Positions 22,360-34,785 of a DNA stretch of 64,000 bases are shown piece by piece (within the stretch, counting starts at the first letter, position 1; every line of letters starts with the position of its first letter). Source of the stretch: Umbelopsis ramanniana AG. Lineage: Eukaryota; Mucoromycota; Umbelopsidomycetes; Umbelopsidales; Umbelopsidaceae. The notes beneath the pieces were generated by a model. It made no database searches. It was not told where the DNA came from and worked only from the letters and a program-made list of their open reading frames with translations. Position numbers and translations under genes: made by a program. The stretch is taken from contig NW_026252098.1 of NCBI RefSeq assembly GCF_025399195.1, forward strand, positions 186,001-250,000. The letters are read 5' to 3'.

Positions 22360-25300
22360 ATGAGCTCGGTCGTTACGTTCGACACTCAGCGCTCACAAGA
22401 TGCTTCGCTCGATGTTAAAGGCATGGCTACACAGCTTGGCCTTAATCTTGCTATTTCCATTGGTGTTGTCATGGGCTTTCAGCTGCTTCGTCCGAGAAAC
22501 TCATGTACGTCTTGGAGTTTTTACTTCGCCAAAATGTCTCATGTTCATTTCAGGGGCACTTAAAATTAAAGTAACCTTGTTCTCTACCAAAATAGTAATT
22601 TACGCGCCAAAATCAAAACTCGGGACAGACCAGTACGTATACTCTCAGCCCCGCTCTACAAATAGATCGCAGTGAAAAGAGCTTTGTTTGCTTATGATCC
22701 CCTATTTTACAGGATGAGAACCCCACCGCAGGTCGGTAATGGTTTATTCGACTGGATCAAGCCTGTACTGCACACCGACGACGATGTTTTGCTAGATAAG
22801 GTTGGGTTCGACGCTTACATGTTTTTGAAGATTCTTCGAATATTTCGACATACGCTATACGTTATGACTTTTGTTGGAGTCTGTGGTTTGATACCCCTCA
22901 ACGTCATCGCAACATCGAGGACAGGGTGAGCATCTGATAATGTTGATAAGAACAGTAGTGCAAGTTGAACGAAACTAACTTGAGCAATTTGATAGTGTCT
23001 GGCCACCTGGAGTAAGCATCGACTTCTTGTCTCTCAGTAGTATCAATAATGTCAATGGAAAAACATCACCTCATGCCAATTATACATGGTATTGGGCACA
23101 CGTTGCTGTCACTTGGATATTTACACTGTCCATCTTTTTCTTTTTCTATCGTGGTTATGGCGCTTATGTCCGTCTTCGTCAGAAGTTTTTCACCAGTCAT
23201 GAATACGTCAATGCTGTTTATTCGAAATCCATCCTTATCATGAACGTCCCCGAGGAATGCCAAAGCGACAACACCTTACGTACGTGGGCACACCGCATTG
23301 GTATCCAGTCACATATTTCGGAAGCAAGTATCGGTCATAACAGTGAAAAATTGAGCAATTTGGTGACTGAACACGAAGAAGCAGTCAAAGAATTAGAAAT
23401 CTCTTTATCTTCCTACTTAGGAGGTAAGTTTTTGTCTAGGCCATTGGATCTTACTGAGCCCTCGTTAAGCTAGTCTATTTCCTCGCAGATGGAAAAGGCA
23501 AGAAAAAATCTCGACCTGTTATCAATACGGGTGGATTTCTTGGATGTGGAGGTAGAAAGGTTGATGCTATTGAATTTTACACAAAGAAATCAAGCGATCT
23601 TGAAAAGGAGATCAAACAACTTCGTGCCAAGCTTGCTGACTCAAAAGCTGCTAACTATGGTTGGCTCGCTTTCTCCAAGGTATCCGTCGCCCACAGTGTT
23701 GCAAGACATCTAGCAGATGGAAAACATTTCGAGACAACCTTCGCCAAGGAGTTAGATAAACCCAAGGTATTGTTGGCTCCTTCTCCATCAGATGTCATTT
23801 GGGGCAACTTGGGTATAAATGTCACAGTAAGAAGGACCAAGCGTCTTGTTGGAACCGCCATTTACTGGGCATTGGTTTTCCTTTGGATTATTCCTATCAC
23901 CGCATTATCTGCTACATCCAACATCAAAAACTTGCTTCGACTTGTCGATCCAGATTCAAACTTTGCTACCAATTTTCCTATCTTGGTCGGTCTGATTGAG
24001 CAGTGGTTTTCTCCAATTGTGTTTTCACTCTTCTTTATCCTCTTCCCTATGATGTTACGCTTCCTCTCTCAGCAGCAAGGTTACATCAGTCAATCTTCTC
24101 TTGATCGTCAAGTTTTCAGCAAACTGTACGCCTTCTTCATCATCAATAACTTGTGCATTTTCAGTCTTTCCAATATGATCCTGGCGATTTACGGTCAGAT
24201 CAGAAATATCATTGTGCATCAAGGAACTGGAGCGGATCTAGTGGAAAGTGTGTCCAGCAATGTGAACCAGCTTGCCATGAATTTGGCTAGTGTATCGAAC
24301 TTCTGGATCTCTACGGAAACCACTAAAGCTTTGGGTATTACCATGGATTTAGCTCAGCTAGTGCCTTTGGTTACCATTACCCTCCGTAAACTTATCACTC
24401 GTCCTAGTCCACGACAACTTCAAGAAATAGCTAAACCACCGGAATTTGGATACCCCCAGAACTACAACCTTCTTTTGTTCTTCTTCACTGTTGGTTTGGT
24501 ATTCTCAGTAATGTCGCCCCTGATCTTAATCTTTACATTGGCTTACTTCTTCATTGCGACCATGACTTTCCGTTACTTGCTATTGTAAGTGTGAAATAAT
24601 TACATTGACAATATGGCTTTGATGGCAAATAGCTAACGCTGCGACACACAGGTACGTATACACTACGAAGATAGAGACTGGTGGCCGTATGTGGCGATCT
24701 GTGTTCAACCGTGTGCTCAGCAGTACAATCCTCTTCCATATTGTCATGATCGGCATCCTCAATTTGAAAGGCGGCCATATCCATTCATACGCTCTGATCC
24801 CTCTACCTTTCTTGACAATACTATTCAAGTACCTATGTTCCAGGCAGTTCGATACCAAGGCTGATATGTATATTCCAAGGAGAGGAGAGGAGGAGGCTGT
24901 GATAGCAAAGGCGCATGCCAGCGGTCGACAGAGCCACCTCAAATCCAGCTTTGCTGAACCTTCACGTTTCACCAAACTTTCGGTTCCGACCGTGCACGAA
25001 GATGTAAAACATCTATTGCCCAACGTGTATCATGCCAATATGCATGATTCAGTCAAGAAAGAGACGGACCGGAAAACACATCGCACCAAGACCAACCATG
25101 TTGCGGTGTTGGAAGACAGTCAAGGCTTAAACTTACAATTTAACACAGTTAACAGTGATCAAATTGCTTCTGAACCTTTGATGAATGCATATGGTGGCAT
25201 GGATGACGATATTGGCTACAATGATACGGATAACGACAGCAGACTCAATCTGATCAAGACTAACAGCCAAAGCGCTTCACACTATTCTGAACTATATAAC

Positions 25301-26014
25301 AGTCCAAGGTACCCACAGGAAGCCCACACCAGCCTGATGAGCTCTTATGACCCCATGCATCCAAAGCATGGGGGTCACGATGGTTACGGCACTGCCATTA
25401 TGGATCCAAGAAGCCCATCTGTAGAAACGCAGTATTACACACCAGAACCAGAAAAGGTTCGGCAATGGCCCAACCACTTTGAACAAGGGAACGATGTGTT
25501 CGAACTGGCCAACATGGCACCACCTGTGCCTACTCACGAAAAATATGAATGGGAAGACTCTGGCAAAGAACTAGTGGACGAAAATCCGGATGATTCAACA
25601 TGGGAGGAGGCTACTCAGGCCGGTGTGATATATGATGATCCAGACGAATACAGCGAACTTGAAACTGAAGAAGCACATCGACGTAATTCGGATCCATATA
25701 TCCCTGCTTCAGACAGACATTCTGCCAATGACAAGCGAAGAAGCAGCATGCCCAACATAAAAGTACAGTCAGCAAGTGGGCCGTATGATCGGAAGATAAC
25801 ACAACCTAGAGTTAGTACAATGCCTTTATCGGAAAGTGCTCCGTTAGCCAATACATATACACGGAGCCAAACGACACCTGCTTTCCTTGCCAACCCGCCA
25901 CCGATTCCTCCATCCCATCAAAGTCGACCAATGGATAATCGATGGAGTACTATGACTGAAACAGGCACTGGGAGTCGCTACGATAGGAGAGAATATGGCG
26001 GTGGCTACTTTTAA
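22360..26014 (+). CDS. CSC1/OSCA/TMEM63 family mechanosensitive cation channel
   Basis: Predicted hyperosmolality- or tension-gated cation channel (RSN1_7TM, formerly DUF221). Six exons (22360-22504, 22596-22632, 22713-22925, 22996-23423, 23489-24584, 24652-26014) give 1093 residues. A first membrane helix (residues about 25-45) is followed by YAPKSKLGTDQ, GNGLFDWIKPV, membrane helices 2-3, a cytosolic domain with KSILIMNVPEECQSD, DAIEFYTKKSSDLEKEI and PSDVIWGNLGI, and then eight or so helices. The family core ends near LFKYLCSRQFDTKADMYIP. The remaining about 360 residues are a long hydrophilic, Ser/Pro/Asp-rich cytosolic tail, longer than in yeast Csc1 as far as I recall. Good splice sites and phase throughout. 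Confidence 0.92.
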
Positions 26015-26433
26015 TGGCGAGCGAGAATTTCAGGTGTTTAGCGTCATGGGTGATTTGGATTTTATGAAACGAGGCCGCAATCCTATCGTTTCAAGCACAT
26101 GTCGATCTTGCGGGGTTCTAATTAGCCGGCACGTTTGATGGATTCTGGACAACGGGTGGCTCTGTGGCAAACTACACCCGGTGATTTATTTTAGTTTGAA
26201 TAAAAAGTTAAATTAGACACAGAACACATCTGACTAGACGTGATTGTGTGCACATTGTCTTTTCTAAAAGACTTCATTTGTTCTCTAACTAGACAATTTT
26301 TTCGCCCCAATCCAAGGGGGGGGACTTTCAATGTTCACATTCCCAAATATGGTAACTTTCTATCAATATAAAGACCCCAAAGCGTTTTTTTCACAGTTCA
26401 GAATCAGCTCATTTGCCCCATCTCTTCTCTACC
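26015..26433. other. Intergenic region with TLC-gene promoter
   Basis: 419 bp without a gene. A TATAAAG motif at 26367-26373 lies 60 bp before the next ATG, and a G-run (GGGGGGG near 26320) lies further up. Nothing else seen. Confidence 0.5.
26367..26373 (+). promoter_or_regulatory. TATA box of the TLC-domain gene
   Basis: TATAAAG, 60 bp before the ATG at 26434, in a typical position for a fungal core promoter. Assigned by sequence and spacing only. Confidence 0.5.
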
Positions 26434-27396
26434 ATGAACGTTGCCATCACAAAGCTCTCGGTAGCTGAAGCTCTTTCTCAACCAAGCGTCATGATGGGAG
26501 TTGCCCTGAGCATGACGCTGTACTTGACTTTCTTCTTTGGAGCTCTCAAGACCAAGTTCGCTACCACTGACAAGCAAATATCATGGTTGTTGACGTTTAT
26601 GAGCAGTGGAGGATTGACGCTTGCCTCCATCCCGAGATTCTATCGCTTCTGGAAGTCAGGATGGAATATTCAGAGCTTTCAAGTCGACCGCACACTGGAT
26701 ACACTTGTTCTATGTTACTTTGTTTCATACCTGATACTTGACCTATGCCTTGGAAGCATCTATTATAAGCGTCAGATCAACATTCTTACAGGATGGATCC
26801 ATCACTCTGTATACACCGTCATCACTATCTATTTCTTGCGCTATCGTCTTGGCGGATTCTTCACCACAGCGTCGATTTTAGAGATGCCAACCTTGATCAT
26901 GGCTCTCGGCAGTTTACGATCATGTTTCAGAAGCGACTACTTGTTTGCCGCCACCTTTTTTGCATTCCGTCTTGTTTTCCATGCCTTCATGATCAAAACA
27001 CTCAAACAAAACCATCACATTCGTTCTCTCTGGATCGTCGCTGCATCCATCTTCCCTCTCCACTTGTTCTGGTTTCATGGTACGTGTCGAAAATTTTGTT
27101 TTAGGCCCTGCTGGGTGAACCAATCAGCGTTGGCATTCCACTAACTCCACCCCCTAATTTTTCTTGGCCCATCAGGTTTCATCAAACAGCAGATGCGAAA
27201 GTATAGAGCTTATATGGAGAAGAGAGCTGCTAGAGAACAAGAACAGCTTAAGGAGCAGATGGTTGTGTCAGAACCATCCACTTCGGCTTCTTCATCAGCA
27301 ACCTCTGCTGCTGGCCGCAAAGAAATCAGCCGACTGCGCAAGTTTTTCGCTAATACTAAACGCCTTTCCTTTGGCTCATTGACTGGAGCCTTATAG
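26434..27396 (+). CDS. TLC-domain multi-pass membrane protein
   Basis: Two exons (26434-27079, 27176-27396) give 288 residues. About seven hydrophobic segments carry the TRAM-LAG1-CLN8 pattern: a conserved His pair in GWIHHSVYT, LEMPTLIMALGSL, an FFAFRLVFHAF segment and LHLFWFHGFIKQ near the end. The 70-residue tail is basic and Ser-rich (KYRAYMEKRAAREQEQLKEQ), likely cytosolic. It resembles TLCD4/TMEM56-type proteins rather than ceramide synthase, because the Lag1 double-His-plus-Asp motif context is not complete. A role in lipid sensing or transfer in the ER membrane is inferred only. The ATG at 26434 is the first in the frame after the TATA box. Confidence 0.8.
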
Positions 27397-28001
27397 GTTA
27401 ATAACCCCTATAGAATCAGACTAGCCTACCTTCTTCGTTATTATGCTGCTTTCTGTCAATGGTCCTTCTTCTTCCTATTTATGACTTTAATCCACCAACC
27501 AACCTGTATATATCCAATTATCCCAATTAGACCCCATCACTGTTCATCCCACAGTTTCAATTCACTTAGTCCCTTATGTATATATGTGTTGATCATAATG
27601 GGATGCAGGATTTTTCATCCTATTCAATAGATCATCGTGGCTTAACACCCTCCATGTTATCCCGATTCTCCTCCCTATCATATTATTGGTTTGAAGCTCC
27701 ACAGAAGAGTGGATCGGTGATTGAACATCATTTTCTCATGGAGAAGCTGGTCATTTTGAATAGCCATGGCAGGATAGATAGAGAACATGATTGCCAGAAT
27801 TTAAATTGAAGTGAGCTTTTGTTTATGTCAAGCGAAAGTTAAAATGTCTCAGAAATAAAGACTGCAGGTGAGTTGGAAAATGCGGGGGGAAATTCTTTTT
27901 CGCAAGAACTTCAAACCTTGCGTTCCGATACTTCCAGTACTAATAAATAAGCTACAAACTGACGAACCCAGCCTGGCCCCACTTGACTCTATCATCTCGC
28001 T
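27397..28001. other. Intergenic region, 605 bp
   Basis: TLC-gene 3' end on the left and promoter of the dehydrogenase gene on the right. Short open frames here lack codon or domain features. No repeat or RNA gene recognised. Confidence 0.5.
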
Positions 28002-29025
28002 ATGACTACTGCGACCACCGAAAGAAGTTTCAACGTTAGTGACGCACTCAAGCTAACTGGAAGAGTTTGCGTAGGTATGTCTGTTGTTTTCCCCAGGATC
28101 ATCAACCAGTCCATCCCACTCTAGTGCCTAACCCCATGTCATCTAGTGACCGGTGCAGCCAGTGGTATGGGATATGAAATTGTTCGCGGATTTGCACAGT
28201 CGGATGCCCGTGGAATCGCTATGATCGACATAAACGATGACCTTGGTGAAAAGGTCCGTGGCGAGCTCTCAGCAGAATTTCCCAACGTAACATTCAAATA
28301 CTACCATTTGAATATCAGTGAATATGAAGATGTGAGTATTTTTTATGGATAAGGTAGATGCTGATGGTAGTAGGATGGAAAAAGCTTATACTTTTGTGCA
28401 CCAGGTACAAAAAATCTATGCACAGATTGTTGAGGATTTTGGCGAAATAAATGTGCAAGTCAGTTGCGCCGGAATAGCAGGCTATACCGCCGCCGTCGAT
28501 CATACACCCGAGACTTGGCATAAAGTATTGAATGTCAACTTGCACGGAACCTTTTGGACGGCACAGGCTGCTGGCAGGTGAGTAACGAGATCCGTGACAA
28601 GTGGTTTTTAGTAAACCTGTATTAAAATCCCATTGTATTCTAGACAAATGATTAAGCAGAACAAAGGCGGTTCAATCATTATCATTGGTTCAATTTCAGC
28701 ACATGTTGTGAATCGACCGGATTTCCAACCCGGGTTGAGCAATTACTGTATTTCCAAGGGCGCTTGCGTGCAAATGGCCAAAGTACTGGGTGTGGAATGG
28801 GCGCAACACAATATCCGCGTTAACAGTCTGTCACCTGGAAATATGAAGACTCCTCTGGCTCCTACCGACGAGAAGTCCATCAACTTTTTCAATCACTACA
28901 CCCCCCTTGGTCGCATGGGTGCAGCATGGGAAGTAGCTGGTGCAGCTGTATATTTGGCCAGTGATGCTTCCTCTTTCCAAACCTCCACCGATATTCTGGT
29001 TGATGGTGGACTTGTACATTGGTAA
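28002..29025 (+). CDS. Short-chain dehydrogenase/reductase (classical SDR)
   Basis: NAD(P)-dependent oxidoreductase. Four exons (28002-28074, 28147-28331, 28405-28577, 28644-29025) give 270 residues, the usual length. Cofactor motif TGAASGMG (TGxxxGxG), the acidic MIDIND after strand 2 (hints at NAD preference), CAGIAG (NAG-like, with Cys in place of Asn), the catalytic Ser in GSISAH, YCISK with Tyr and Lys, and the C-terminal SDASSFQTSTDILVDGG are all present. The overall pattern recalls the sorbose/xylulose reductase and D-arabinitol dehydrogenase group, so a polyol or sugar substrate is the best guess. It converges on the GPALPP1-like gene with 100 bp between stops. Confidence 0.9.
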
Positions 29026-29125
29026 ATTTGGACCGACCAACACATGTAATAAAAACAAAACGCAAAATAAGACACTAGTGGCCACTGTATTACGAAGAGG
29101 GTGTGTGAAGGGGGGTTTGTCTTTT

Positions 29126-30276
29126 TTACAAAAAGGATCCACTTCTACCGGATCCAAACTTAGAACTCAATTCTCCAGCGCGTTTCAACATTTCCTGCTT
29201 GCGTTTGTAGTCCATCCGACTGCTTCCACCCTTTAGATCTTTTTCTCTATCAAACGGCCGCTTGGATGCATCTTCTTCTTCAAATGTCTTTGATTTGACA
29301 TAATTTTTACGATGCATGTCCATAAGTGACATTGCGCGCTTTTCAGACTAAAGAAAAGTAAATATAATGAGTCGGGCAGATCAGGCTCAAATTGAGGACT
29401 TGAAAACTGCTACTCACGTTATACGCATTAACTTGATTCCGCAGTTCGATATCACGCTGTGACAGCTTTACGGGTTCGTCTTCTTCGTCATCTCGGTCTC
29501 TTGAACGCTTTTTGCCGGCCAAACGCTCTTCCAGCTTACGTTGTTTATCCGCAGGTGTGTCAGTCCATCCGCTGTTGTCCACTTTGTTCTTGACTTCTGA
29601 TTTGCTGAACTGACGGGATTTGCCCTGTTCAACTAAATGAAGAATGAGTAATTGAAAATTGGGAGATACATCGTCGAATTGCAGTCAATCCACTAACCTC
29701 CTTTCAAAAACTGTGCTTCAGGTGGGACCAACATCCAGTCGCCTCGCTGCAATTTTCCTCCCTTGTCGTTTTGTTGCTATAGCAATGGTTAGATGGACAG
29801 TTTTCTAATATACAGATTCTAACTTTGCAGTAGATCTAACCTCTTCAGCAGCTTCCTTTGCTCTTCGAGCTCTTTCTTCAATCTCATTGATAGTGGAGCT
29901 TATGTCTTCGTCATCTTCCTGTAAAAATGTCAGACTACTGAACGTGCTATGCCATGATTTGAGCTGCTGCCACACGAACCTGCACAATCCCTCCAGGCAG
30001 AACAGGTCCAATAACATCGTCTTCATCATCTTCGTATCTACTAACAGGACCGCTGGGAAGTGAGGGTCCTAGGGGAGCTCTTCGACGCTTTGGCGCAGAT
30101 TCTGCTGCTGGTGCAGGCTGGAGCATGTCTGGTGGCAATTCTGGAGCATAGGCGTCAATGTCATCCTCGTCGTCGTTGGGTTCAGCAACGGGATCTTCAT
30201 TTTGTTGTCCTTCCTGTTCACTCTCTTCCTCGCGCTTGTTTTTCAGTAAATGTTCTGGAATGAACGGTCCAATCAT
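29126..30276 (-). CDS. GPALPP1-like nuclear protein (DUF3752)
   Basis: Five exons (30276-29980, 29918-29841, 29776-29698, 29632-29418, 29347-29126) give 296 residues. The protein starts MIGPFIPEHLLKNK, repeats the GP-x-x-P signature (APLGPSLPSGP, DDVIGPVLPGG), has acidic and Glu-rich helices, then RGDWMLVPPEAQFLKG and GWTDTPADKQRKLEERL, and ends in a basic region with FGSGRSGSFL. This is the domain order of GPALPP-motif-containing protein 1, a poorly studied nuclear protein. Two donors are atypical (GTTCGT, GTTAGA), but phase and family sequence support them. Its ATG is only 79 bp from the ATG of the divergent ZZ/EF-hand gene. Confidence 0.85.
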
Positions 30277-30355
30277 GGTGTATAAAATTTGTTGAGAAGT
30301 AGAAACAGATCCAACACTAGCGGAGTTGGCCTGTCCTCGGCTTTTGATCTTCCCA
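30277..30355. promoter_or_regulatory. 79-bp divergent intergenic region
   Basis: The start codons of the GPALPP1-like gene (minus) and the ZZ/EF-hand gene (plus) are separated by only 79 bp, so both transcripts must start here or inside the neighbouring coding region. No TATA box is visible. Confidence 0.6.
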
Positions 30356-32320
30356 ATGCCTACATTAAGCATCTCCATTGGCCGACGCAACTTTGCTTTA
30401 TTCATACCAAATCAAGCGATCGTCCTTTGCGGAGCAGCTTCTGGTATATTGCTGATTGCCGGTATCACACAATATAACGAACGCAGGAGAGCAGCACGAG
30501 CAAGAGCCCAACAGAATGCTTCAAGATTACATAGACGAAGAGCACTGCGACGAAGGAGGCAGCTTAACAATGAAACATCAAACCAAGCCGGATCAAATGA
30601 AAACTCTCCCAACTATGATTCTCCTCTCAGAATACCTTTCTTAGATACAGAAGAGGACGGAGAGGATAGTCTGCTTCTTTCGTCCTTCAAGGAGTGGACC
30701 GAGGCCGACGAGAGCAAGACATTGTTGAACTTACTATATGCTATTGCTGAAAATCAGAGTCGCAAAGGTAAGCATAGTGTCTCTATATGCTATTATATAA
30801 TCCTATCTCATAACCATGTCATTATTAAACTGTTTAGGCTACATTCATCGTAAGCTATTTCTCCATCATCACACCTTCCCCGTTAATTTTTGACAGCTAA
30901 CAATTTCCTGTGTTTAGGTGGTATAACATGTAACAAATGCAGTACTTCACCGATACGAGGACTGCGATACAAATGTGCCAACTGCGTTGATTTCGATCTT
31001 TGCGAAACTTGTGAGGCTGGTAACAGTCATAACCGAACCCACGTCTTTCTCAAAATCCGTATACCCATCCCTCCACTGGCGAACCCACGAAGCGCACTGT
31101 TACCAGCATTTTATCCCGGAAAAGACATAGAAGATACCAACCTTGATATAAGCAAACTTCGAGAACTTCAAAAGAAATCTCATTGTAAGTCTATGTAAAT
31201 GTACGTTAGATCAAATCCAACACATTGATTGATATGATTCAATGTAGTCGATCAGGTCGAATTGGAGGCTTTATACGAACAATTCAAGTCATTATCTACA
31301 ATCGAAGAAGGTGATGGAGGAATCGACAAGAGCACGTTTGAACAATGTCTGGGCCCACTTGGATTAGAAAAGAATTTGATCACTGAGCGAATATTTGCCT
31401 TTTTCGACCAAGATGGCGACAACATCATTAACTTCTCCGAACTGGTTACTGGCTTGAGTGTACTTTGCAAAGGCAACCTGGACGAAAAGATAAAGTGTGA
31501 GTACGGTGTCCTTTGCTGTTATAGTGAATAATTAGAATGCTTACGTTGGTGGTGATTTTACATAGATGCCTTCAAAGGTTACGATTTGGATAACGATGGC
31601 TATATCTCGCGGGACGAACTATTTAGAATGTTCAAGGCATACTTTTATCTGTCTATGGAACTAGTTCGGGATGTTGTGAGTGCTATGGAAGACGATATGA
31701 TGGATAATTTCGAATTCTCAGCCTCACAGCCTGTGAGTGCTGCTTTCACAGTCGCCATCCCTTCCACTTCTTCGGACGAAGAAGACAATACGAGTCAGAA
31801 TGGTGGCGCCACTAGTGGGAACGATGAGCCTAGGGTACGTGAAGACTCGAGAAATCGAGGGTCAAGGAGATTAAACACACGTAAAGAAGATTACTTTCAA
31901 CAACAGTATGCCGATGAAGGAATTTCTCAACACAGTCCTCATGACCGACCAGAAGTACCCAGCTCATCGTCATCGGAATCTTCCATACTCGAAGACCCAG
32001 AACCAATGGATTCTCCCACCGATATTTCTGAATCTCACTGGCTTCCACCGCACGACGAGATGCCAACCTTCTCGTCCAGCGGCTTAAAGGAAAAGCAGCT
32101 CGTTACTGTGGAAGAAAAAGAGCCGAAAAAGCCATGGGAGGAAAAGTTTCCCATCATGGAGACGATGTCTCGAGATGCCATCGAGGAAATGGTGGAAAAG
32201 ACGTTCAGAAGTATCGATACCAAACGTGAAGGATATATAAGCTACGAGGAATTCAAGCAATTTGTACAAACGGATTCCAGTATAGTTAGTTGGTTTGAAG
32301 CTCTAGGGACTGTATTCTAA
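30356..32320 (+). CDS. ZZ-type zinc finger and EF-hand protein with N-terminal membrane helix
   Basis: Five exons (30356-30767, 30838-30849, 30918-31184, 31248-31496, 31566-32320) give 564 residues. Exon 2 is only 12 bases and restores GYIHRGITCNKC in phase. Order: a hydrophobic helix (AIVLCGAASGILLIAGI, near residue 25), a very basic stretch (RRRAARARA...RRRALRRRRQ), a ZZ finger with CNKC, CANC, CETC and a His pair at about residues 145-190, two canonical EF-hand loops (DQDGDNIINFSEL and DLDNDGYISRDEL), a 150-residue acidic and Ser-rich linker, and a last, poorer EF-hand (DTKREGYISYEEF). This suggests a membrane-tethered Ca2+-responsive adaptor. I know no characterised fungal protein with this exact layout. 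Confidence 0.85.
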
Positions 32321-32376
32321 TGAATGTAATTTCATAAAGATATAATAAATTGGTAAAGAAACTAGTGATGCATCAT

Positions 32377-34455
32377 CTACTTTGAGACTCGGTTGTGTAG
32401 CTTCATGCCACGGACGAACAAACTAAAAATAAAGGCGAGAAGCGCAAAGCCGACGGTGAGGGAATAGCTTAATTTCAGAGCTCTTTGGAAGCATGAGATA
32501 ACCACCACTCGAATCTCCTCGGGTAAGGTATGGATAGCAGATGTTTCTCGACGAACCAAGTCTATGATCTAGAAAAATACAAGTGATTAGAAACGGATGG
32601 TTCTCACAACATGGAATGCCATCGAAAATTTGATCTACTTACTTCTTTGGCATCAGGTCCAGTGATGGTTTGTTCCAGGTATTCTTTCAGCTTTCCTTGG
32701 AAGACAGTGGATACCAAGGACAGACCAATGACTCCGCCAGTGGAGCGGAAGAGGTAAGATATACTGGAGATCGTTGCGATGTCTGCATCCGAATATATTC
32801 ATGTTAATATTGCTTTTTTTAATCTATGTCCATTCATTCCCACTTCATCTTCAAACGCACCTTGAGATTCAACGGAAGACAGCATAGCAACGAGAGAAGA
32901 GGTCAAACCTCCTCCAGCAGAGAAACCATCGAGTAACATGGCGCCTATCTGCATCCAAGGAGGAGTAGATGGTATCCATGTAGAAATACCAAACATGGCC
33001 ACGGTAAGTAGAAAATAGGTTCCAACCATATAAGATTTGAATCTGCCTGTGCTTGACATATATCGGCCAGCAGACATGGAGCCTATGGATACGCCTATGA
33101 CTCTGGCTGATACCCAAAGTCCTGCTTTGGAAGCGGAGAAGCCCATGATTGCTACAAAGAACAATGGAGAAAAGTAGACCATAGAGGTGGAAGCCATCAT
33201 GGAGAAGAAATTGCAAAAGGAACAGACAAGAGGATTACGCTGAATCATTAACCGCATGGGAAGAACAGGCAGTTTTGCAACGAAAGTTTCAACTGCAATA
33301 AAGCAAAGTAGCATGACACCAAAGCCAACTAATCCTGTGATAATTAACGGGTGACTCCAAGCCAGAGTATTGCCACCATAGGAGGTTGCAAGGATAATAC
33401 AAATGATGGCAGTCACCAAAGTGAGCGCGCCGCCATAATCGACTTTCTTCAATTTGTCGGTGATATGATACGATCCATCCTCCTCAGCTTCCAGGTTGTA
33501 GTTTTTCAAAGGCCTGGTAAGCAAAAGCGCAAGTAGGAGCACAGGGATGTTAAGGTAAAAGCAATATCTCCAGCCAAATCTCTCAGTGATCCAGCCACCT
33601 AGAGGTGCTCCCAAACTGCCACCAACAGCAAATGCGGTATTAGCATATCCCTGGTAAACACCACGTTCCCTCAGTGTCACAAGATCGCTTGTGATCACAC
33701 TGCTCATCGTGTTTAAACCACCACCACCAATGCCTTTTGTAAAGTGTGCATTAGTAATATTGCCACTGATGGTGGTATATAGATGAAACTTTCCTATTTA
33801 CCTGCAATGACTCTGGCAACGACGAGAAAGTTGAGATTTGGTGCAATACCACAAAGCAAGGAGCCAATGAGAAAAGCACCTTGTGCGAACATATACGCAG
33901 TTTTGCGGCCGAAGATATCGGATATTCTACCATCTGTAGAACAACAGCATAGAGAGTGGGGGGAAATAATAATAAAAAATAAATCAATCAATCGCTATGC
34001 TAGGTTTTTTCCAACGTAGTGACTTACACAATGGCTGTAACGCAGTGTAACTCAAAAGGTATGCGGTTGCGATCAATACGATTTGGTTGGAACGTTGGAA
34101 TTCGCTGCCGATCTGGCTCATTACTACAGCTACAATGCTGGTGTCTAAAGCAGCCAGGAGAACACCTGTCCATAAACTAGTTGAAGGAATTTGAAGAATT
34201 CAGTTAGGTCTACTTTGCTGTGATAGATCTGGAAGGCTAAGGATTCATGGCTTACCCGAGCAAAACGTTGATCCTTTTGGCTCCATTCAACCTTTTGGTA
34301 ATAATGTCTTCATTGCTTTCGTAAACTGATTCTACGTCCGATTCGTCAGTGTGTGTGTTGTCTGTGGGAAGGTCCACAGCCTGATATGATTTGGTATTGC
34401 CGCTTCTAGCCAATATAGGTTGATTCGCAACTTCATCGTCTTTGAACAACGGCAT
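32377..34455 (-). CDS. MFS transporter, Vba1/Fnx1-type vacuolar amino-acid permease
   Basis: Six exons (34455-34256, 34176-34028, 33933-33802, 33733-32861, 32782-32643, 32568-32377) give 561 residues with about 14 membrane helices. Motif A is PLYGRISDIFGRK, the Asp of helix 1 is in LLAALDTSIVAVVMSQ, and the helix 4-5 region reads GIGGGGLNTMSSVITSDLVTLRERG and GGSLGAPLGGWITERFGWRY, the pattern of the DHA2-related Fnx1/Vba1 group that moves basic amino acids into the vacuole. The N-terminal about 60 residues are acidic and Ser/Thr-rich, cytosolic. Convergent with the ZZ/EF-hand gene, 56 bp between stops. The substrate is inferred from family resemblance; drug export is the alternative. Confidence 0.87.
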
Positions 34456-34785
34456 TGTACTTCACTGCTTTGAAAGACGCTAGAGCCAGCGTATAAAAAA
34501 GAGTGTGGGATAAAAACTCAGATGAATAAACCTTGGATGGCCAAGTCCTTTAGCAATTATGAGTCACGCAATACGATAGCTTCGTTGGGCAAAATGTAAA
34601 TAAAATACATGGATGTAGTCCGTTTACTTTGTCTGCTGTAAGACCGGCAGTAGCAGAATATACATATCATCCGACTGTTCGCAATACCGGCCTCTCGGTC
34701 CGATGAAACAAAAAATCATGAAAAAAAATTGGGCAGCCACTGGCTATGAGATGCAGTACGAAAAAAATGGGAACACAAAATGTAG
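34456..34785. other. Intergenic region, 330 bp
   Basis: Promoter of the MFS gene (minus strand) and 3' end of the phosphatase gene. No other feature seen. Confidence 0.5.
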
